From: Planctomycetota bacterium
GTDB lineage: Bacteria > Planctomycetota > Phycisphaerae > Sedimentisphaerales > Anaerobacaceae
Assembly (NCBI GenBank): GCA_022566315.1
Contig: JADFJC010000020.1
Location: 1-38,930, forward strand
Length of the DNA: 38,930 nt
Reading direction: 5' to 3'
Each line of letters begins with the position of its first letter. Within the stretch, counting starts at the first letter, position 1. The notes under the pieces were generated by a model. That model did no database searches, was not told where the DNA came from, and was given only the letters and a program-made list of their open reading frames with translations. Positions 30,861 to 38,930 of this stretch are shown here, in pieces. Position numbers and translations under genes: made by a program.

Positions 30861-33425
30861 ATGTGTTCGAAGAAGGGACTTTATAAATTCGGCGAAATTG
30901 AAAAGAAGTGGCAGCACTTCTGGGAAGAGCACAAAACATTCAAGGCGCACGACGGTGATGACTCCAGGAGCAAATATTATGTGCTTGATATGTTTCCCTA
31001 CCCCAGCGGTCAGGGTCTGCACGTCGGCCATCCGGAAGGTTATACCGCAAGCGATATAGTCGCCCGGTATAAACGAATGAAAGGCTTCAATGTCCTGCAT
31101 CCTATGGGCTGGGACGCGTTCGGCCTGCCTGCTGAACAATATGCCGTACAAACCGGAACCGCCCCTAAAGAAACGACACAAAAGAACATAGATAATATCC
31201 GCAAACAAATCAAGTCCCTCGGATTCAGCTATGACTGGGACAGGGAAGTCAATACTACCGACCCGAATTATTACAAGTGGACACAGTGGATATTCCTGAA
31301 ATTATTCAATAGCTACTTTGACGAGACTGAGCAAAAGGCCAGGCCGATTGAAGAGCTGCACATTCCGGAAGGATTAAGTGAACAGGACAAACAAAAATTC
31401 ATAGATGACAGTCGTTTGGCGTATGAGGCAGAGGTTTCTGTTAACTGGTGTTCCGAGCTTGGAACGGTTTTAGCCAACGAGGAAGTAATCGGCGGTCTGA
31501 GCGAACGCGGCGGACATCCGGTAATCAGAAAACCGATGCGCCAGTGGATGCTGCGAATAACAAAATACGCCGAGAGACTGCTCGAAGATTTGTCCCTGGT
31601 GGATTGGCCTGAATCGATAAAAAAATTGCAGACAGACTGGATTGGCAAAAGTATTGGAGCTGAAGTTGAGTTCGAGATAATAGATTGCGACTGGGATATT
31701 TGGGTATTTACGACCCGGCCTGATACTCTTTTTGGTGCTACTTATATGGTATTCGCACCTGAGCTTGAGTTAGTGGATATGATTACAACTGATGAGCAAA
31801 GAACGGCGGTCGAAGAATATCGCGAGCAGGCGGCTCGGAAAAGCGATTTGGACAGAACCGACCTGGCAAAAGAAAAGACGGGTGTTTTTACCGGTGGTTA
31901 TGCGATAAATCCGGTCAATAACGAAAAGATTCCAATCTGGATAAGTGATTATGTTTTGATTAGCTACGGAACCGGTGCGATTATGGCCGTGCCGGGCCAC
32001 GATGAGCGTGATTTTGAGTTTGCGACAAAATTTGGTCTGCCGATTATTCCGGTTGTTGAGCCGCAGAATAGTGAACAGGCTGAGCTGGTCAAGCAGGGTA
32101 AGTTGTGCTTTGTCGGCGACGGCAGGGCGATTAACAGTGGCCAGTTCGATGGCCTGAGTACGCTGGAATTCAAGGAGCAAATTACAGACTGGCTCGCACA
32201 GAAAAGTAAAGGGAGAAAAGCTGTAAACTATAAGCTGCGTGACTGGCTTTTCAGCAGACAGCGTTACTGGGGTGAGCCGTTTCCTATTTTACACACTGAA
32301 GATGGTTGTGTCGTCGGGCTTTCGGAAGAAGATTTACCCCTGGAGCTGCCGGTAGTCGAGAACTATAAACCTACGGGGACTGGTGAACCACCGTTAGCAA
32401 ATGTTGAAGATTGGGTGAATGTAACGCTGTCCGATGGTTCAAAAGTAAAACGCGAAACAAACACAATGCCACAATGGGCCGGCAGTTGCTGGTATTATCT
32501 CAGGTATCTCGACCCGCATAATGAACAGCAGGGCTGGGACCAGGAAAAGGAAAAATACTGGATGGCTAACGGGGGGGTTGACTTGTATATCGGCGGTGCC
32601 GAGCATGCGGTCCTGCACCTGTTGTATTCACGATTCTGGCACAAACTTCTTTATGACCTGGGTTACGTCAGCACGAAAGAACCATTTAAGAAGCTTGTCA
32701 ATCAGGGAATGATTTTAGGCGAAGACGGCCAGAAGATGAGCAAGTCCCGCGGCAATGTAGTTAATCCGGACAAGGTTATCGCCGACTATGGTGCCGATTC
32801 GATGCGACTTTACGAAATGTTTATGGGGCCTTTGGAGTCAATCAAGCCCTGGAATACGCAGGGCGTCGAAGGTGTGTATCGCTTTTTACAGAAGGCCTGG
32901 CGGGCAATTATAGACGAAGAGACAGGCGAGCTTGACGAGATGATACAAGAAGCCAAGGCCGATGAGGCGACACTTAGACTGTTGAACCAGACAATTAAAA
33001 AAGTCGGCTATGATATCGAAACTTTCGGTTTTAACACAGCGATAAGCGCAATGATGATTTTTGTAAATCATCTCGGCAAACAAACAGTTAGGCCAAAAGC
33101 AGTCGTTGAGAAATTCGTTTTGATTCTCGCTCCGTTTGCACCTCACATCGCTGAAGAACTATGGGGAAGGTTGGGCCATACTGACAGTCTGGTTTACGAG
33201 CCCTGGCCCGAATACGACAAGGAGCTTATCAAAGAAAAGGAAATTGAATTGGCCGTGCAGGTCAACGGCAAAATAAAGGACAGAATTGTTGTCGCCACCG
33301 AGGCGGACGAGGAGCAAATAAAGCAACAGGCACTGGCCTGTGAAAAGGTAATTGCTTCTATGGCCGGCAAAGAGGCCAAGAAAATTATCGTTATTAAATC
33401 CCGACTGGTAAATATAGTTATATAA
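30861..33425 (+). CDS. leuS: Leucyl-tRNA synthetase
   Basis: An 854-residue class I synthetase that charges tRNA-Leu. The HIGH-type motif is in [15 protein letters not shown] near residue 50 and the KMSKS motif in [15 protein letters not shown] near residue 620. The CP1 editing domain (~225-410) includes [17 protein letters not shown] and the editing-site aspartate region [19 protein letters not shown]. The anticodon-binding domain (~660-800) and the C-terminal VNGKIKDRI block are complete. The length is normal for bacterial LeuS. AAGGAG at 30843-30848 supports the ATG. It heads a plus-strand run: the CYTH gene begins 3 bases after its stop and the kinase gene follows. Confidence 0.97.
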   Translation: MCSKKGLYKFGEIEKKWQHFWEEHKTFKAHDGDDSRSKYYVLDMFPYPSGQGLHVGHPEGYTASDIVARYKRMKGFNVLHPMGWDAFGLPAEQYAVQTGTAPKETTQKNIDNIRKQIKSLGFSYDWDREVNTTDPNYYKWTQWIFLKLFNSYFDETEQKARPIEELHIPEGLSEQDKQKFIDDSRLAYEAEVSVNWCSELGTVLANEEVIGGLSERGGHPVIRKPMRQWMLRITKYAERLLEDLSLVDWPESIKKLQTDWIGKSIGAEVEFEIIDCDWDIWVFTTRPDTLFGATYMVFAPELELVDMITTDEQRTAVEEYREQAARKSDLDRTDLAKEKTGVFTGGYAINPVNNEKIPIWISDYVLISYGTGAIMAVPGHDERDFEFATKFGLPIIPVVEPQNSEQAELVKQGKLCFVGDGRAINSGQFDGLSTLEFKEQITDWLAQKSKGRKAVNYKLRDWLFSRQRYWGEPFPILHTEDGCVVGLSEEDLPLELPVVENYKPTGTGEPPLANVEDWVNVTLSDGSKVKRETNTMPQWAGSCWYYLRYLDPHNEQQGWDQEKEKYWMANGGVDLYIGGAEHAVLHLLYSRFWHKLLYDLGYVSTKEPFKKLVNQGMILGEDGQKMSKSRGNVVNPDKVIADYGADSMRLYEMFMGPLESIKPWNTQGVEGVYRFLQKAWRAIIDEETGELDEMIQEAKADEATLRLLNQTIKKVGYDIETFGFNTAISAMMIFVNHLGKQTVRPKAVVEKFVLILAPFAPHIAEELWGRLGHTDSLVYEPWPEYDKELIKEKEIELAVQVNGKIKDRIVVATEADEEQIKQQALACEKVIASMAGKEAKKIIVIKSRLVNIVI

Positions 33426-33428
33426 TTG

Positions 33429-33965
33429 ATGTGTACCGAAATCGAAGCAAAGCTAAAGGTTGATTCGCTGCCGGAAGTAGAGCATAAGCTGGCCGAACTT
33501 GGCGCTGAGTTTCTGGCAGAGCAGTTGCAGACCGATTACCATTTTGACGATGCAAACACGACCCTGACTAAAACCGACAGATGTCTTCGATTACGGAAGC
33601 AGATGGTTGGAAAAAGTGAGAGCTTTTTTTTAACTTATAAAGGCGCCAAAGAAAAAAGTAACCTCAAAAAAAGGCAGGAAATAGAGTTCGAAATCAAGGA
33701 CGCCGATTCGGCCTGCAAGCTGCTTTTGGCATTAGGGTACAAACGTGTTTTGACTATCGAAAAAAAGCGTTGCCTTTGGCAGCTTGGTGATTGCGAAGTT
33801 GCGTTGGACCAGTTACGGCTGTTAGGTGATTTTGTGGAAATAGAAGGACCAGACGAAGAAAAAATAGCCGCTGTGCAAAAGAGTTTGGGACTGACTGATT
33901 TGCCACACATAACAGAAAGTTACGCATCTTTAGTGGCGAAAAAGCAAATAGTCAATAGTAAATAG
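33429..33965 (+). CDS. CYTH domain protein (class IV adenylate cyclase-like)
   Basis: A 178-residue protein of the CYTH (CyaB/thiamine triphosphatase) superfamily, which acts on triphosphates in a beta-barrel tunnel. The signature E-x-E-x-K is TEIEAKLKV at the N-terminus; further tunnel residues appear in DRCLRLRKQ, FFLTYKGAK, KRQEIEFEI, KKRCLWQLGDCEVALDQ and LGDFVEIEGPDEE. The set fits the class IV adenylate cyclase CyaB type in layout, but inorganic triphosphatase activity is equally possible. ATG 33429 begins three bases after the leuS stop; a TTG directly before it is less likely. The 3' end contains a short AATAGTCAATAGTAAAT repeat. Confidence 0.88.
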   Translation: MCTEIEAKLKVDSLPEVEHKLAELGAEFLAEQLQTDYHFDDANTTLTKTDRCLRLRKQMVGKSESFFLTYKGAKEKSNLKKRQEIEFEIKDADSACKLLLALGYKRVLTIEKKRCLWQLGDCEVALDQLRLLGDFVEIEGPDEEKIAAVQKSLGLTDLPHITESYASLVAKKQIVNSK

Positions 33966-33977
33966 AAAATCAGAAAA

Positions 33978-34922
33978 ATGAAACCTGATGATGGTTACAT
34001 TGCTTATATCGTAAACCCGAAGTCTGGCGCCACCGGCAGTAAATTGACCAGGCGCCGATTTGAACAATACCTTCTCAAAAGAGGGTTCGATGTCAGGGTT
34101 AGTCTGACGACTTCTTTGGAAAATGCCTGCGAATTGGCCACCGATGCAGCAGTTGAATACGACTGTGCAATGGTCGTCGTTGTCGGTGGCGACGGTACCG
34201 TCAGAGAGGTCGCGCACGGCCTGGAAGGCAGTGACAAGCCATTGCTGATAGTCCCACACGGAACGGAAAATCTGCTGGCAAATGAATTAGGTTTTGATGA
34301 AAAACTAAAAACAATAATAAGGACATTTGAGGCGGAATACATTCGTCCTCTGGACTTAGGAATCGCAAACGGGAGATGTTTTACTTCCATAGCCGGCTTT
34401 GGGTTCGATGGCCAAATCGTCAAGCGAGTCAGCGAGCAGCGAGATGGACATATAGACCACTTCGATTACTTCTGGCCGATATGGCGAACATTCTGGAACT
34501 ACAAATTTGACCCTATGAAAGTAGAGGTTGACGGGGAAGAAATTTTCGATGGCCCCTGCTTGGTTTTTGTCGGAAACATCTCAAGATACGCCTTAGGCCT
34601 GCAGATATTGCACTATGCGGATTTCGGCGATGGTTTGCTGGACGTGTGCGTTTATAAATGTGCGTCTCAACTTCACTTAGTCAAGCATTCTGTGATGACT
34701 ATCTTAAAACAGCACGCTGATACCCGCGATGTTATTTATCGGCAGTGCAAAAACATCTCTATAAGTTCTAAAACCGATTCGGTAATGACTGAAATTGACG
34801 GTGACCCTGGGCCGGCTTTGCCCGTACAAATTAAGATAATACCGCAGGCCGTCAATTGTATAGTGCCCGAAGGCGCAAAACCCGCAGGAATAAGAACAAG
34901 AATTATCAGAGCAATAGGATAA
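33978..34922 (+). CDS. Diacylglycerol/lipid kinase family protein
   Basis: A 314-residue kinase of the DagK/YegS/sphingosine-kinase superfamily, which phosphorylates a lipid hydroxyl at the membrane. The N-terminus IAYIVNPKSGATGSK is the usual first strand and phosphate loop; the catalytic nucleotide motif is VVVVGGDGTVREVAHGLEG near residue 57, and the second motif is LIVPHGTENLLANELGF near residue 82 (P-x-G-T-x-N). A C-terminal beta-sandwich (~120-300) contains FTSIAGFGFDGQIVKRV and DFGDGLLDVCVYK. Its substrate is open. It follows the CYTH gene by 12 bases and is followed by a nested palindromic element. Confidence 0.88.
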   Translation: MKPDDGYIAYIVNPKSGATGSKLTRRRFEQYLLKRGFDVRVSLTTSLENACELATDAAVEYDCAMVVVVGGDGTVREVAHGLEGSDKPLLIVPHGTENLLANELGFDEKLKTIIRTFEAEYIRPLDLGIANGRCFTSIAGFGFDGQIVKRVSEQRDGHIDHFDYFWPIWRTFWNYKFDPMKVEVDGEEIFDGPCLVFVGNISRYALGLQILHYADFGDGLLDVCVYKCASQLHLVKHSVMTILKQHADTRDVIYRQCKNISISSKTDSVMTEIDGDPGPALPVQIKIIPQAVNCIVPEGAKPAGIRTRIIRAIG

Positions 34923-34925
34923 AGC

Positions 34926-35092
34926 ACGAAAAGTGAACTAAAGTGCCTAAAGTGAGCTAAAGTGAACTAAAGTTAGAAAAAAGAATATCCAATATCGAAT
35001 GACCAATGGTGAACTTCGAAATTCAAAATTCCTTGTTCGATATTCATTATTTGTTTTCATTCCTTTACACTTTAGGCACTTTAGCACGAGGT
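34926..35092. repeat. Nested palindromic element between lipid kinase and kdsA
   Basis: Outer left arm: AAGTGAACTAAAGTGCC with TAAAGTGAGCTAAAGTG (34931-34970). Outer right arm: ACACTTTAGGCACTTTAGC (35067-35085). The core is a different palindrome: AATATCGAA (34991-34999) and TTCGATATT (35036-35044). Same outer-word, different-core design as 28987-29174. Its right end leads directly into the GAGG site used by kdsA. Confidence 0.75.
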
Positions 35093-35101
35093 ATAAGTAA
35101 A

Positions 35102-35917
35102 ATGAATTTTAAAATTGGGCAGGTCGAAATTGGTTTGGATGCGCCCTTATTTGTAATAGCAGGACCTTGTGTCATTGAAAGCGAAACTTGCTGTTTAGAT
35201 ATTGCGAATAGGCTTGTTGATATCGGTGCAAAAACAAATGTGGGAATAATTTTCAAGGCCAGTTTCGACAAAGCAAACCGCTCCAGCTTACATAGCTTTC
35301 GTGGGCCGGGCATTGAGAAGGGTTTGGAGAATCTCGAAGCAGTCCGACGCCGGACCAATCTGCCTGTTATGACCGACGTCCACGAACCGGCCCAAGCGGC
35401 TGTGGCCGGCGAGATTGTGGATTGTCTCCAAGTGCCTGCTTTTCTGTGCAGACAGACCGATTTGCTTTGCGCCTGTGCACGAACAGGCAAACCGATAAAC
35501 GTAAAGAAAGGCCAATTCCTCTCTCCCGCTGAGATGAAAAACGTGGTCGAAAAGATTCGTGCCTGCGACAATGAAAAAATAATACTCACAGAGCGAGGCA
35601 CGTTCTTCGGCTACAATCGGCTGGTCAATGATATGACAGCTATTGAGCAGATGAAGAAGCTGGGTTGTCCGGTTGTTTTCGATGCCACCCATAGCACGCA
35701 GCAGCCCGGCGGACTCGGCAACGCCAGCGCAGGCCGACGGGAAATGGCCCCAATACTTGCCAAAGCGGCAATCGCAGCCGGCGCCAATGGCCTTTTTATC
35801 GAAGTTCATACCGAGCCGGAAAAATCAAAATCAGACGCCGCCTGCGTTATGCCGATAGACTGGCTCGAAGATTTGCTGAAAACCTGCAAAAAAATATTTG
35901 AGGTCGTTCGCGGGTAA
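35102..35917 (+). CDS. kdsA: 3-deoxy-8-phosphooctulonate synthase
   Basis: A 271-residue cytoplasmic enzyme that joins phosphoenolpyruvate and arabinose 5-phosphate to form Kdo 8-phosphate, a precursor of the LPS inner core. Family blocks are clear: FVIAGPCVIESE near residue 17, SFRGPGIEKGLE near 62, MTDVHEPAQA near 89, LQVPAFLCRQTDLL near 107, NVKKGQFLSP near 131, TERGTFFGYNRLVNDM near 163 and FDATHSTQQPGG near 193. CIESE-type cysteine/metal placement (the C in GPCVIE) suggests a metal-dependent class II enzyme, though this is inferred. ATG 35102 is chosen over an upstream frame extension made of repeat DNA; GAGG precedes it. Consistent with lptF/lptG, the organism makes a Kdo-containing LPS. 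Confidence 0.95.
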   Translation: MNFKIGQVEIGLDAPLFVIAGPCVIESETCCLDIANRLVDIGAKTNVGIIFKASFDKANRSSLHSFRGPGIEKGLENLEAVRRRTNLPVMTDVHEPAQAAVAGEIVDCLQVPAFLCRQTDLLCACARTGKPINVKKGQFLSPAEMKNVVEKIRACDNEKIILTERGTFFGYNRLVNDMTAIEQMKKLGCPVVFDATHSTQQPGGLGNASAGRREMAPILAKAAIAAGANGLFIEVHTEPEKSKSDAACVMPIDWLEDLLKTCKKIFEVVRG

Positions 35918-35921
35918 AAAA

Positions 35922-36854
35922 GTGGCTTCTGAGAAAAAATATTTCTATGGGCCGGTGCCTTCGCGAAGGCTGGGTCGGAGTTACGGCGTTGATATCGTGC
36001 CGTTCAAGGTCTGCACGCTCGACTGTGTCTATTGCCAGCTCGGCAAAACCACTGCCATGACAATAAAGCGAAAGGACTATGGACCCATCGAGCCTATCTT
36101 GGCCGAGCTAAGAGAGACTTTAGCTGAAGGCCTGGAAGCTGATTTTATCACTATCGCAGGTTCCGGTGAGCCAACGTTGAATTCACGGCTCGGTGAACTT
36201 ATAGACGGCATAAAGAAAATTACCGATATTCCCGTGGCTATATTAACCAACGGCACCCTGTTATACAAAGAAGATGTACGGGCAGATTGCGCAAAGGCTG
36301 ATGTAGTGATGCCCTCATTGGATGCCGGTGATGAACAGACTTTTCAGAAAGTAAATCGCCCACACAGAGATATTAGTATCGAAAACCTGATTTCTGGGTT
36401 ATGCGGATTCAGAGATGAATTTGCCGGCCGGATATGGCTCGAAGTGTTTTTTGTCGAGGGTCTAAATACCGAAGTCGAGCAAATTGCTAAAATCAGGGAC
36501 GCCATAGAACTCATTCGTCCCGACAAAATCCAGCTTAATACAGCCGTGCGCCCCACGGCCGAGGCCGACATCAAAAGACTGGATGCCGAAAAGCTGCAGG
36601 CTATAGCTGCACGCCTGGGTCCGAAGTGTGAGGTCGTAGCTGATTTCTCACTGGGCCACCACGGCAGGGGCCTTGAAAATAAAGCCGAAGATGTATTATC
36701 AATACTGAAACGCAGGCCTTGTTCGCTGAATGACATATGCTCAGGTCTGGGCATCGGTCGTAACGAAGCCTTGAAATATGTCACCGGCCTTCAACACAAG
36801 GGGATTATTCACTCCGAGAAAAGAGACGGAAGAATCTTCTTCAAGGTCAATTAA
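35922..36854 (+). CDS. Radical SAM protein (COG0731-like) with C-terminal winged helix
   Basis: A ~310-residue iron-sulfur enzyme. The radical SAM cluster motif C-x3-C-x2-C is in VCTLDCVYCQLGKTT near residue 30, preceded by YGPVPSRRLGRSYGVDIVP, a hallmark of a COG0731-related family. Further SAM-site blocks are FITIAGSGEPTLNS (~80) and VAILTNGTLLY (~105). Residues ~245-310 (ILKRRPCSLNDICSGLGIGR, YVTGLQHKGIIHSEKR) form a winged-helix-like domain that may bind nucleic acid. The family includes wyosine-synthesis relatives, but the substrate here is unknown. GTG 35922 is preferred; an in-frame TTG at 35898 would overlap kdsA by 20 bases. It is likely co-transcribed with kdsA. Confidence 0.85.
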   Translation: MASEKKYFYGPVPSRRLGRSYGVDIVPFKVCTLDCVYCQLGKTTAMTIKRKDYGPIEPILAELRETLAEGLEADFITIAGSGEPTLNSRLGELIDGIKKITDIPVAILTNGTLLYKEDVRADCAKADVVMPSLDAGDEQTFQKVNRPHRDISIENLISGLCGFRDEFAGRIWLEVFFVEGLNTEVEQIAKIRDAIELIRPDKIQLNTAVRPTAEADIKRLDAEKLQAIAARLGPKCEVVADFSLGHHGRGLENKAEDVLSILKRRPCSLNDICSGLGIGRNEALKYVTGLQHKGIIHSEKRDGRIFFKVN

Positions 36855-37143
36855 GAGCAAAGCCCTCCATTTCCTTGCGGCCAGACAATACAAAATATAT
36901 CCAAATTTAGCCTTAATCTGGCAACATTCACATTCATTTTTGTAAAGCTAAACGTCTTATTGGCCGATAAAAGCGTTGTGGTGTTTTTCACAATGTCGAT
37001 TTTATTACATTTGTTGAAGAAAATTGAAGTTTGGACTTTAGTAAGTTAGTTTTAGGCCGATAACGAACGTAGGTGTTTATAGCAATACTTAACGGACTAT
37101 ATATATCAACCGATTTTGACTGAAGTTAAAGTTGCCTGTAGTA
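36855..37143. other. Spacer with no recognised gene
   Basis: A+T-rich spacer of 289 bases. The word GGCCGATAA occurs at ~36961 and ~37056. Several promoter-like hexamers exist (for example TATATA near 37099), but none with convincing spacing. No terminator is seen after the radical SAM gene. Confidence 0.4.
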
Positions 37144-37383
37144 ATGAAAAGAATGAAGCGACAACTGGTTTTGAACAAGGGGGTAGAGAAGTTTATATTT
37201 CGTTACGAGAACGGCTGCGAGGATGAACTTCTGGATGCTCTGATTGAGCAGGCAAAGGACAAGCGGACGGACTTCGATTGGTTTGATGCAGCCGTGCTGA
37301 GTTTCAAACTGACACAGTCGCTTATTGGCCAGGCGAATGAACTCTTAGACGAAAATACAGATGCCCAGATTCATGCGAACTAA
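37144..37383 (+). CDS. Small acidic protein of unknown function
   Basis: A 79-residue soluble protein with a basic start (KRMKRQLVLNKGVEKFIF), a central acidic stretch (ENGCEDELLDALIEQ) and a tail rich in charged residues (FDWFDAAVLSFKLTQSLI). No domain recognised; it is probably an alpha-helical protein. A TTG at 37132 would add four residues; ATG 37144 is preferred, though no ribosome site is evident for either. It lies 93 bases before the Xer recombinase gene on the same strand. I believe similar proteins occur in planctomycetes beside xer genes, but cannot check. Confidence 0.6.
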   Translation: MKRMKRQLVLNKGVEKFIFRYENGCEDELLDALIEQAKDKRTDFDWFDAAVLSFKLTQSLIGQANELLDENTDAQIHAN

Positions 37384-37476
37384 TCTTGATGGCATCTGTC
37401 AAGGTACTAATCAGTACAATTGTGTAATTTTAGAAAGTTAAGAAACCCCCCGATAAATTAAACAGGTAGGTAGATT

Positions 37477-38508
37477 ATGGAAGAGAGTTTAACAGTCCAA
37501 AAGTTTTTAGATTACTTGAAGTATGAAAGGCGCTTCTCCGAACACACAGCCAAGTGTTATGGCGCCGACCTGAGACAATATGGTGAGTTTTTAGTAGTGG
37601 GCGTTTCCGACGGCAGACCGCTGGATACCGAGCCGATTTCACCGGTCGGGCAACAAGGCGGCTCGGCCACAGCCGTGGCAACGCAGGCTAATACAAAAGT
37701 TGACGAGCTACTTCTTTCAGCAAGCACAGATATTGTCAGAACGTATCTGGCTTTTCTAAATGAGAAGCAGTATTCAAAGGCAACCATAGCCCGCAAACTC
37801 GCCACCCTCCGGAGCTTTTATAAGTTTCTTGTTAAAAGAAACCAGCTCACCTCCAATCCGGTTGTAGCTGTCAGAACTCCCAAACAGGAGAAAAAGCTAC
37901 CTCGATTTCTTGATTATGAAGAAGTAAAGAAATTACTCGATACGCCACCACTCGATAACTGGCTCGGTGCCAGAGACAGAGCCATTCTGGAAACTCTTTA
38001 TAGTACCGGCATAAGAGTCAGTGAGCTTGTGGCGTTAAATATGGACGACGTAGACTTCCTGGGTGAAATCGTGCACGTCAGAGGCAAAGGCAAAAAAGAA
38101 AGAATCACACCTATCGGCTCATCCGCCTTGCAGGTCATCCAGTATTATATGGAGTACAGGAATAAACGAGCACAAAATAACACTAACTTTGACTCCAAAG
38201 TTCTGTTCGTAAATAAGCACGGCAGACGGCTCAGCACTCGCAGCGTCCGTCGTAAGATGGACAAATACCTTAAAATGGCCGGACTGGATCCGGCAATCAG
38301 TCCGCATACTTTGCGTCATAGTTTCGCAACGCATATGTTAAACAACGGTGCTGATTTAAGGAGTGTCCAGGAGCTGCTCGGCCATCAGTCCCTGTCAACG
38401 ACCCAAATTTACACACATCTTACAACGACAAAGCTCAAAGACGTCTATGAAAGCGCTCATCCGCGAAGTGGCGGCAATGGCGAGCACAAGGAAACTAATG
38501 ACTACTGA
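37477..38508 (+). CDS. Tyrosine recombinase XerC/XerD type, with N-terminal insertion
   Basis: A 343-residue site-specific recombinase of the Xer type, which resolves chromosome dimers at dif. The N-terminal SAM-like core-binding domain (~5-130) starts VQKFLDYLKYERRFSEHTA. Catalytic residues in the C-terminal domain are in the standard order: Arg in YSTGIRVSELVALNMDD, Lys in VRGKGKKERITPIG, His and Arg in SPHTLRHSFATHMLN, His in LLGHQSLSTTQIYTH, Tyr in the same block (IYTH). The usual family length is ~300; an extra ~35 residues at ~42-78 (DGRPLDTEPISPVG, SATAVATQANTK) interrupt the N-terminal domain. An efficient terminator follows at 38532. Whether it is XerC or XerD cannot be decided. Confidence 0.93.
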   Translation: MEESLTVQKFLDYLKYERRFSEHTAKCYGADLRQYGEFLVVGVSDGRPLDTEPISPVGQQGGSATAVATQANTKVDELLLSASTDIVRTYLAFLNEKQYSKATIARKLATLRSFYKFLVKRNQLTSNPVVAVRTPKQEKKLPRFLDYEEVKKLLDTPPLDNWLGARDRAILETLYSTGIRVSELVALNMDDVDFLGEIVHVRGKGKKERITPIGSSALQVIQYYMEYRNKRAQNNTNFDSKVLFVNKHGRRLSTRSVRRKMDKYLKMAGLDPAISPHTLRHSFATHMLNNGADLRSVQELLGHQSLSTTQIYTHLTTTKLKDVYESAHPRSGGNGEHKETNDY

Positions 38509-38531
38509 GCTTTGTGTTCTTAACGGCGAAT

Positions 38532-38563
38532 AAAAAGGCCACTTTTCAAAGTGGCCTTTTTTT
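38532..38563 (+). terminator. Terminator after the Xer gene
   Basis: AAAAAGGCCACTTT and AAAGTGGCCTTTTT are perfect complements around TC, with T's continuing to 38563. It is symmetric, so it could work in both directions. Confidence 0.9.
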
Positions 38564-38597
38564 ATGGAATCCCACAATTTATTGAGGCTTGTTTAGC

Positions 38598-38760
38598 CGT
38601 CGTCGGCACGACGACGTTTCATGCTCGTCATTGCGAGCACCGCAAAGCTCTCTCCCCACCTCATCAATTATCAACAATCGACATAGGTATGCCCTCGCGG
38701 GCTTTCCCTGTCACACCACCGGGCATACGGGTCCGTACCACGGCGGTTCGGCTGGTTAAG
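38598..38760. mobile_element. Hairpin-rich sequence, possible group II intron or repeat fragment
   Basis: Hairpins CGTCGT/ACGACG (38598-38613), GCTCG/CGAGC (38623-38638, the TCATTGCGAG word) and a two-part stem ACCACC/GGCGGT enclosing TACGG/CCGTA (38715-38747). On the minus strand the last reads GAACCGCCGTGGTACGG, which resembles, from memory, a hairpin near bacterial group II introns. An open frame across 38551-38802 looks accidental. Nothing identifiable follows to 38930. Confidence 0.3.
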
Positions 38761-38930
38761 CTGTTCCCTGTTTTGCCAATAAAGAAAGGCCCAAAGAACT
38801 AAAGTGAGCATTTGGAAAAACAAAGCTCAAAGCCGGGCTGCGGCTGATTCGCCACGGGCCGTGTACGCTGCCCGCGGTTTTAGCTGCCAGGTCTTTGCGA
38901 ATTCCCAGTCTCCTCAGTTCCGCAAATCGC

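Noticed and set aside
31770-32180. Minus-strand open frame in leuS
   Set aside because: It is antisense to strongly conserved leuS codons and has no family-like sequence.
38551-38802. 83-codon plus-strand frame
   Set aside because: It starts in the terminator T-run, spans hairpin repeats, and its peptide resembles none of the neighbouring genes.
1-38930. tRNA or rRNA genes
   Set aside because: While reading I saw no convincing T-arm with matching acceptor stem and no rRNA sequence; a tRNAscan run would settle this.

Overview
The window reads as chromosomal DNA of a Planctomycetota bacterium, most likely class Phycisphaerae. This is inferred from a Minf_1886-type (Planctomycete/Verrucomicrobia) small protein, a secreted protein ending in a single dockerin-like repeat, secreted DUF4091, FG-GAP and PL10 pectate lyase proteins, Gram-negative envelope genes (lptF, lptG, kdsA), and intergenic spacers full of iterated-word palindromes and peptide-like repeats that I associate, from memory only, with planctomycete genomes. 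Shine-Dalgarno sites are often weak and several genes start with TTG or GTG.

Layout. 1-4.3 kb: the frameshifted 3' end of an unknown gene, a GNAT acetyltransferase, a MarC-type membrane protein, a TPR/O-GlcNAc-transferase-like protein and a Minf_1886 protein. 4.4-10 kb: a secreted DUF4091 glycosidase-like protein, two membrane proteins, and a large secreted HAF-propeller/beta-helix/dockerin protein. 10.3-13.1 kb: lptF-lptG. 13.1-14.7 kb: thiC behind a complete TPP riboswitch with promoter and terminator. 14.7-18.2 kb: secreted FG-GAP protein, M24 aminopeptidase and PL10 pectate lyase, the last two overlapping by ATGA. 18.4-19.8 kb: an unidentified structured RNA ending in a terminator, then a rhomboid protease with a TPR-like tail. 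20-21.7 kb: an AT-rich ImmA/IrrE + DUF4411 (PIN-like) pair. 21.8-23.3 kb: a repeat-rich stretch with gene debris and a tandem repeat coding 'NKPN...KAKMN' peptides. 23.3-30.6 kb (all minus): hom, an ApgM-type enzyme, lysC and a nuclease. This aspartate-family cluster is split by a 2 kb accessory insert (an unknown gene and a broken AbiU2-like gene) bracketed by ~86 bp direct repeats. 30.9-38.5 kb (plus): leuS, CYTH protein, lipid/diacylglycerol kinase, kdsA, radical SAM protein, a small conserved-looking protein and a Xer recombinase. The right edge holds hairpin-rich DNA, possibly a group II intron fragment.

How the genes fit together: LysC, Hom and the ApgM-type protein (a proposed non-orthologous homoserine kinase) form an aspartate-to-threonine module; LptF/LptG and KdsA serve lipopolysaccharide export and Kdo synthesis; PL10, DUF4091, FG-GAP and dockerin proteins suggest polysaccharide use.

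The most unusual layer lies between the genes: at least five families of short words iterated on one arm and reverse-complemented on the other. One family has entered the hom coding sequence twice, in frame. A perfectly phased 21 bp tandem array borders the accessory insert, and an uncharacterised ~139 nt RNA precedes the rhomboid gene.
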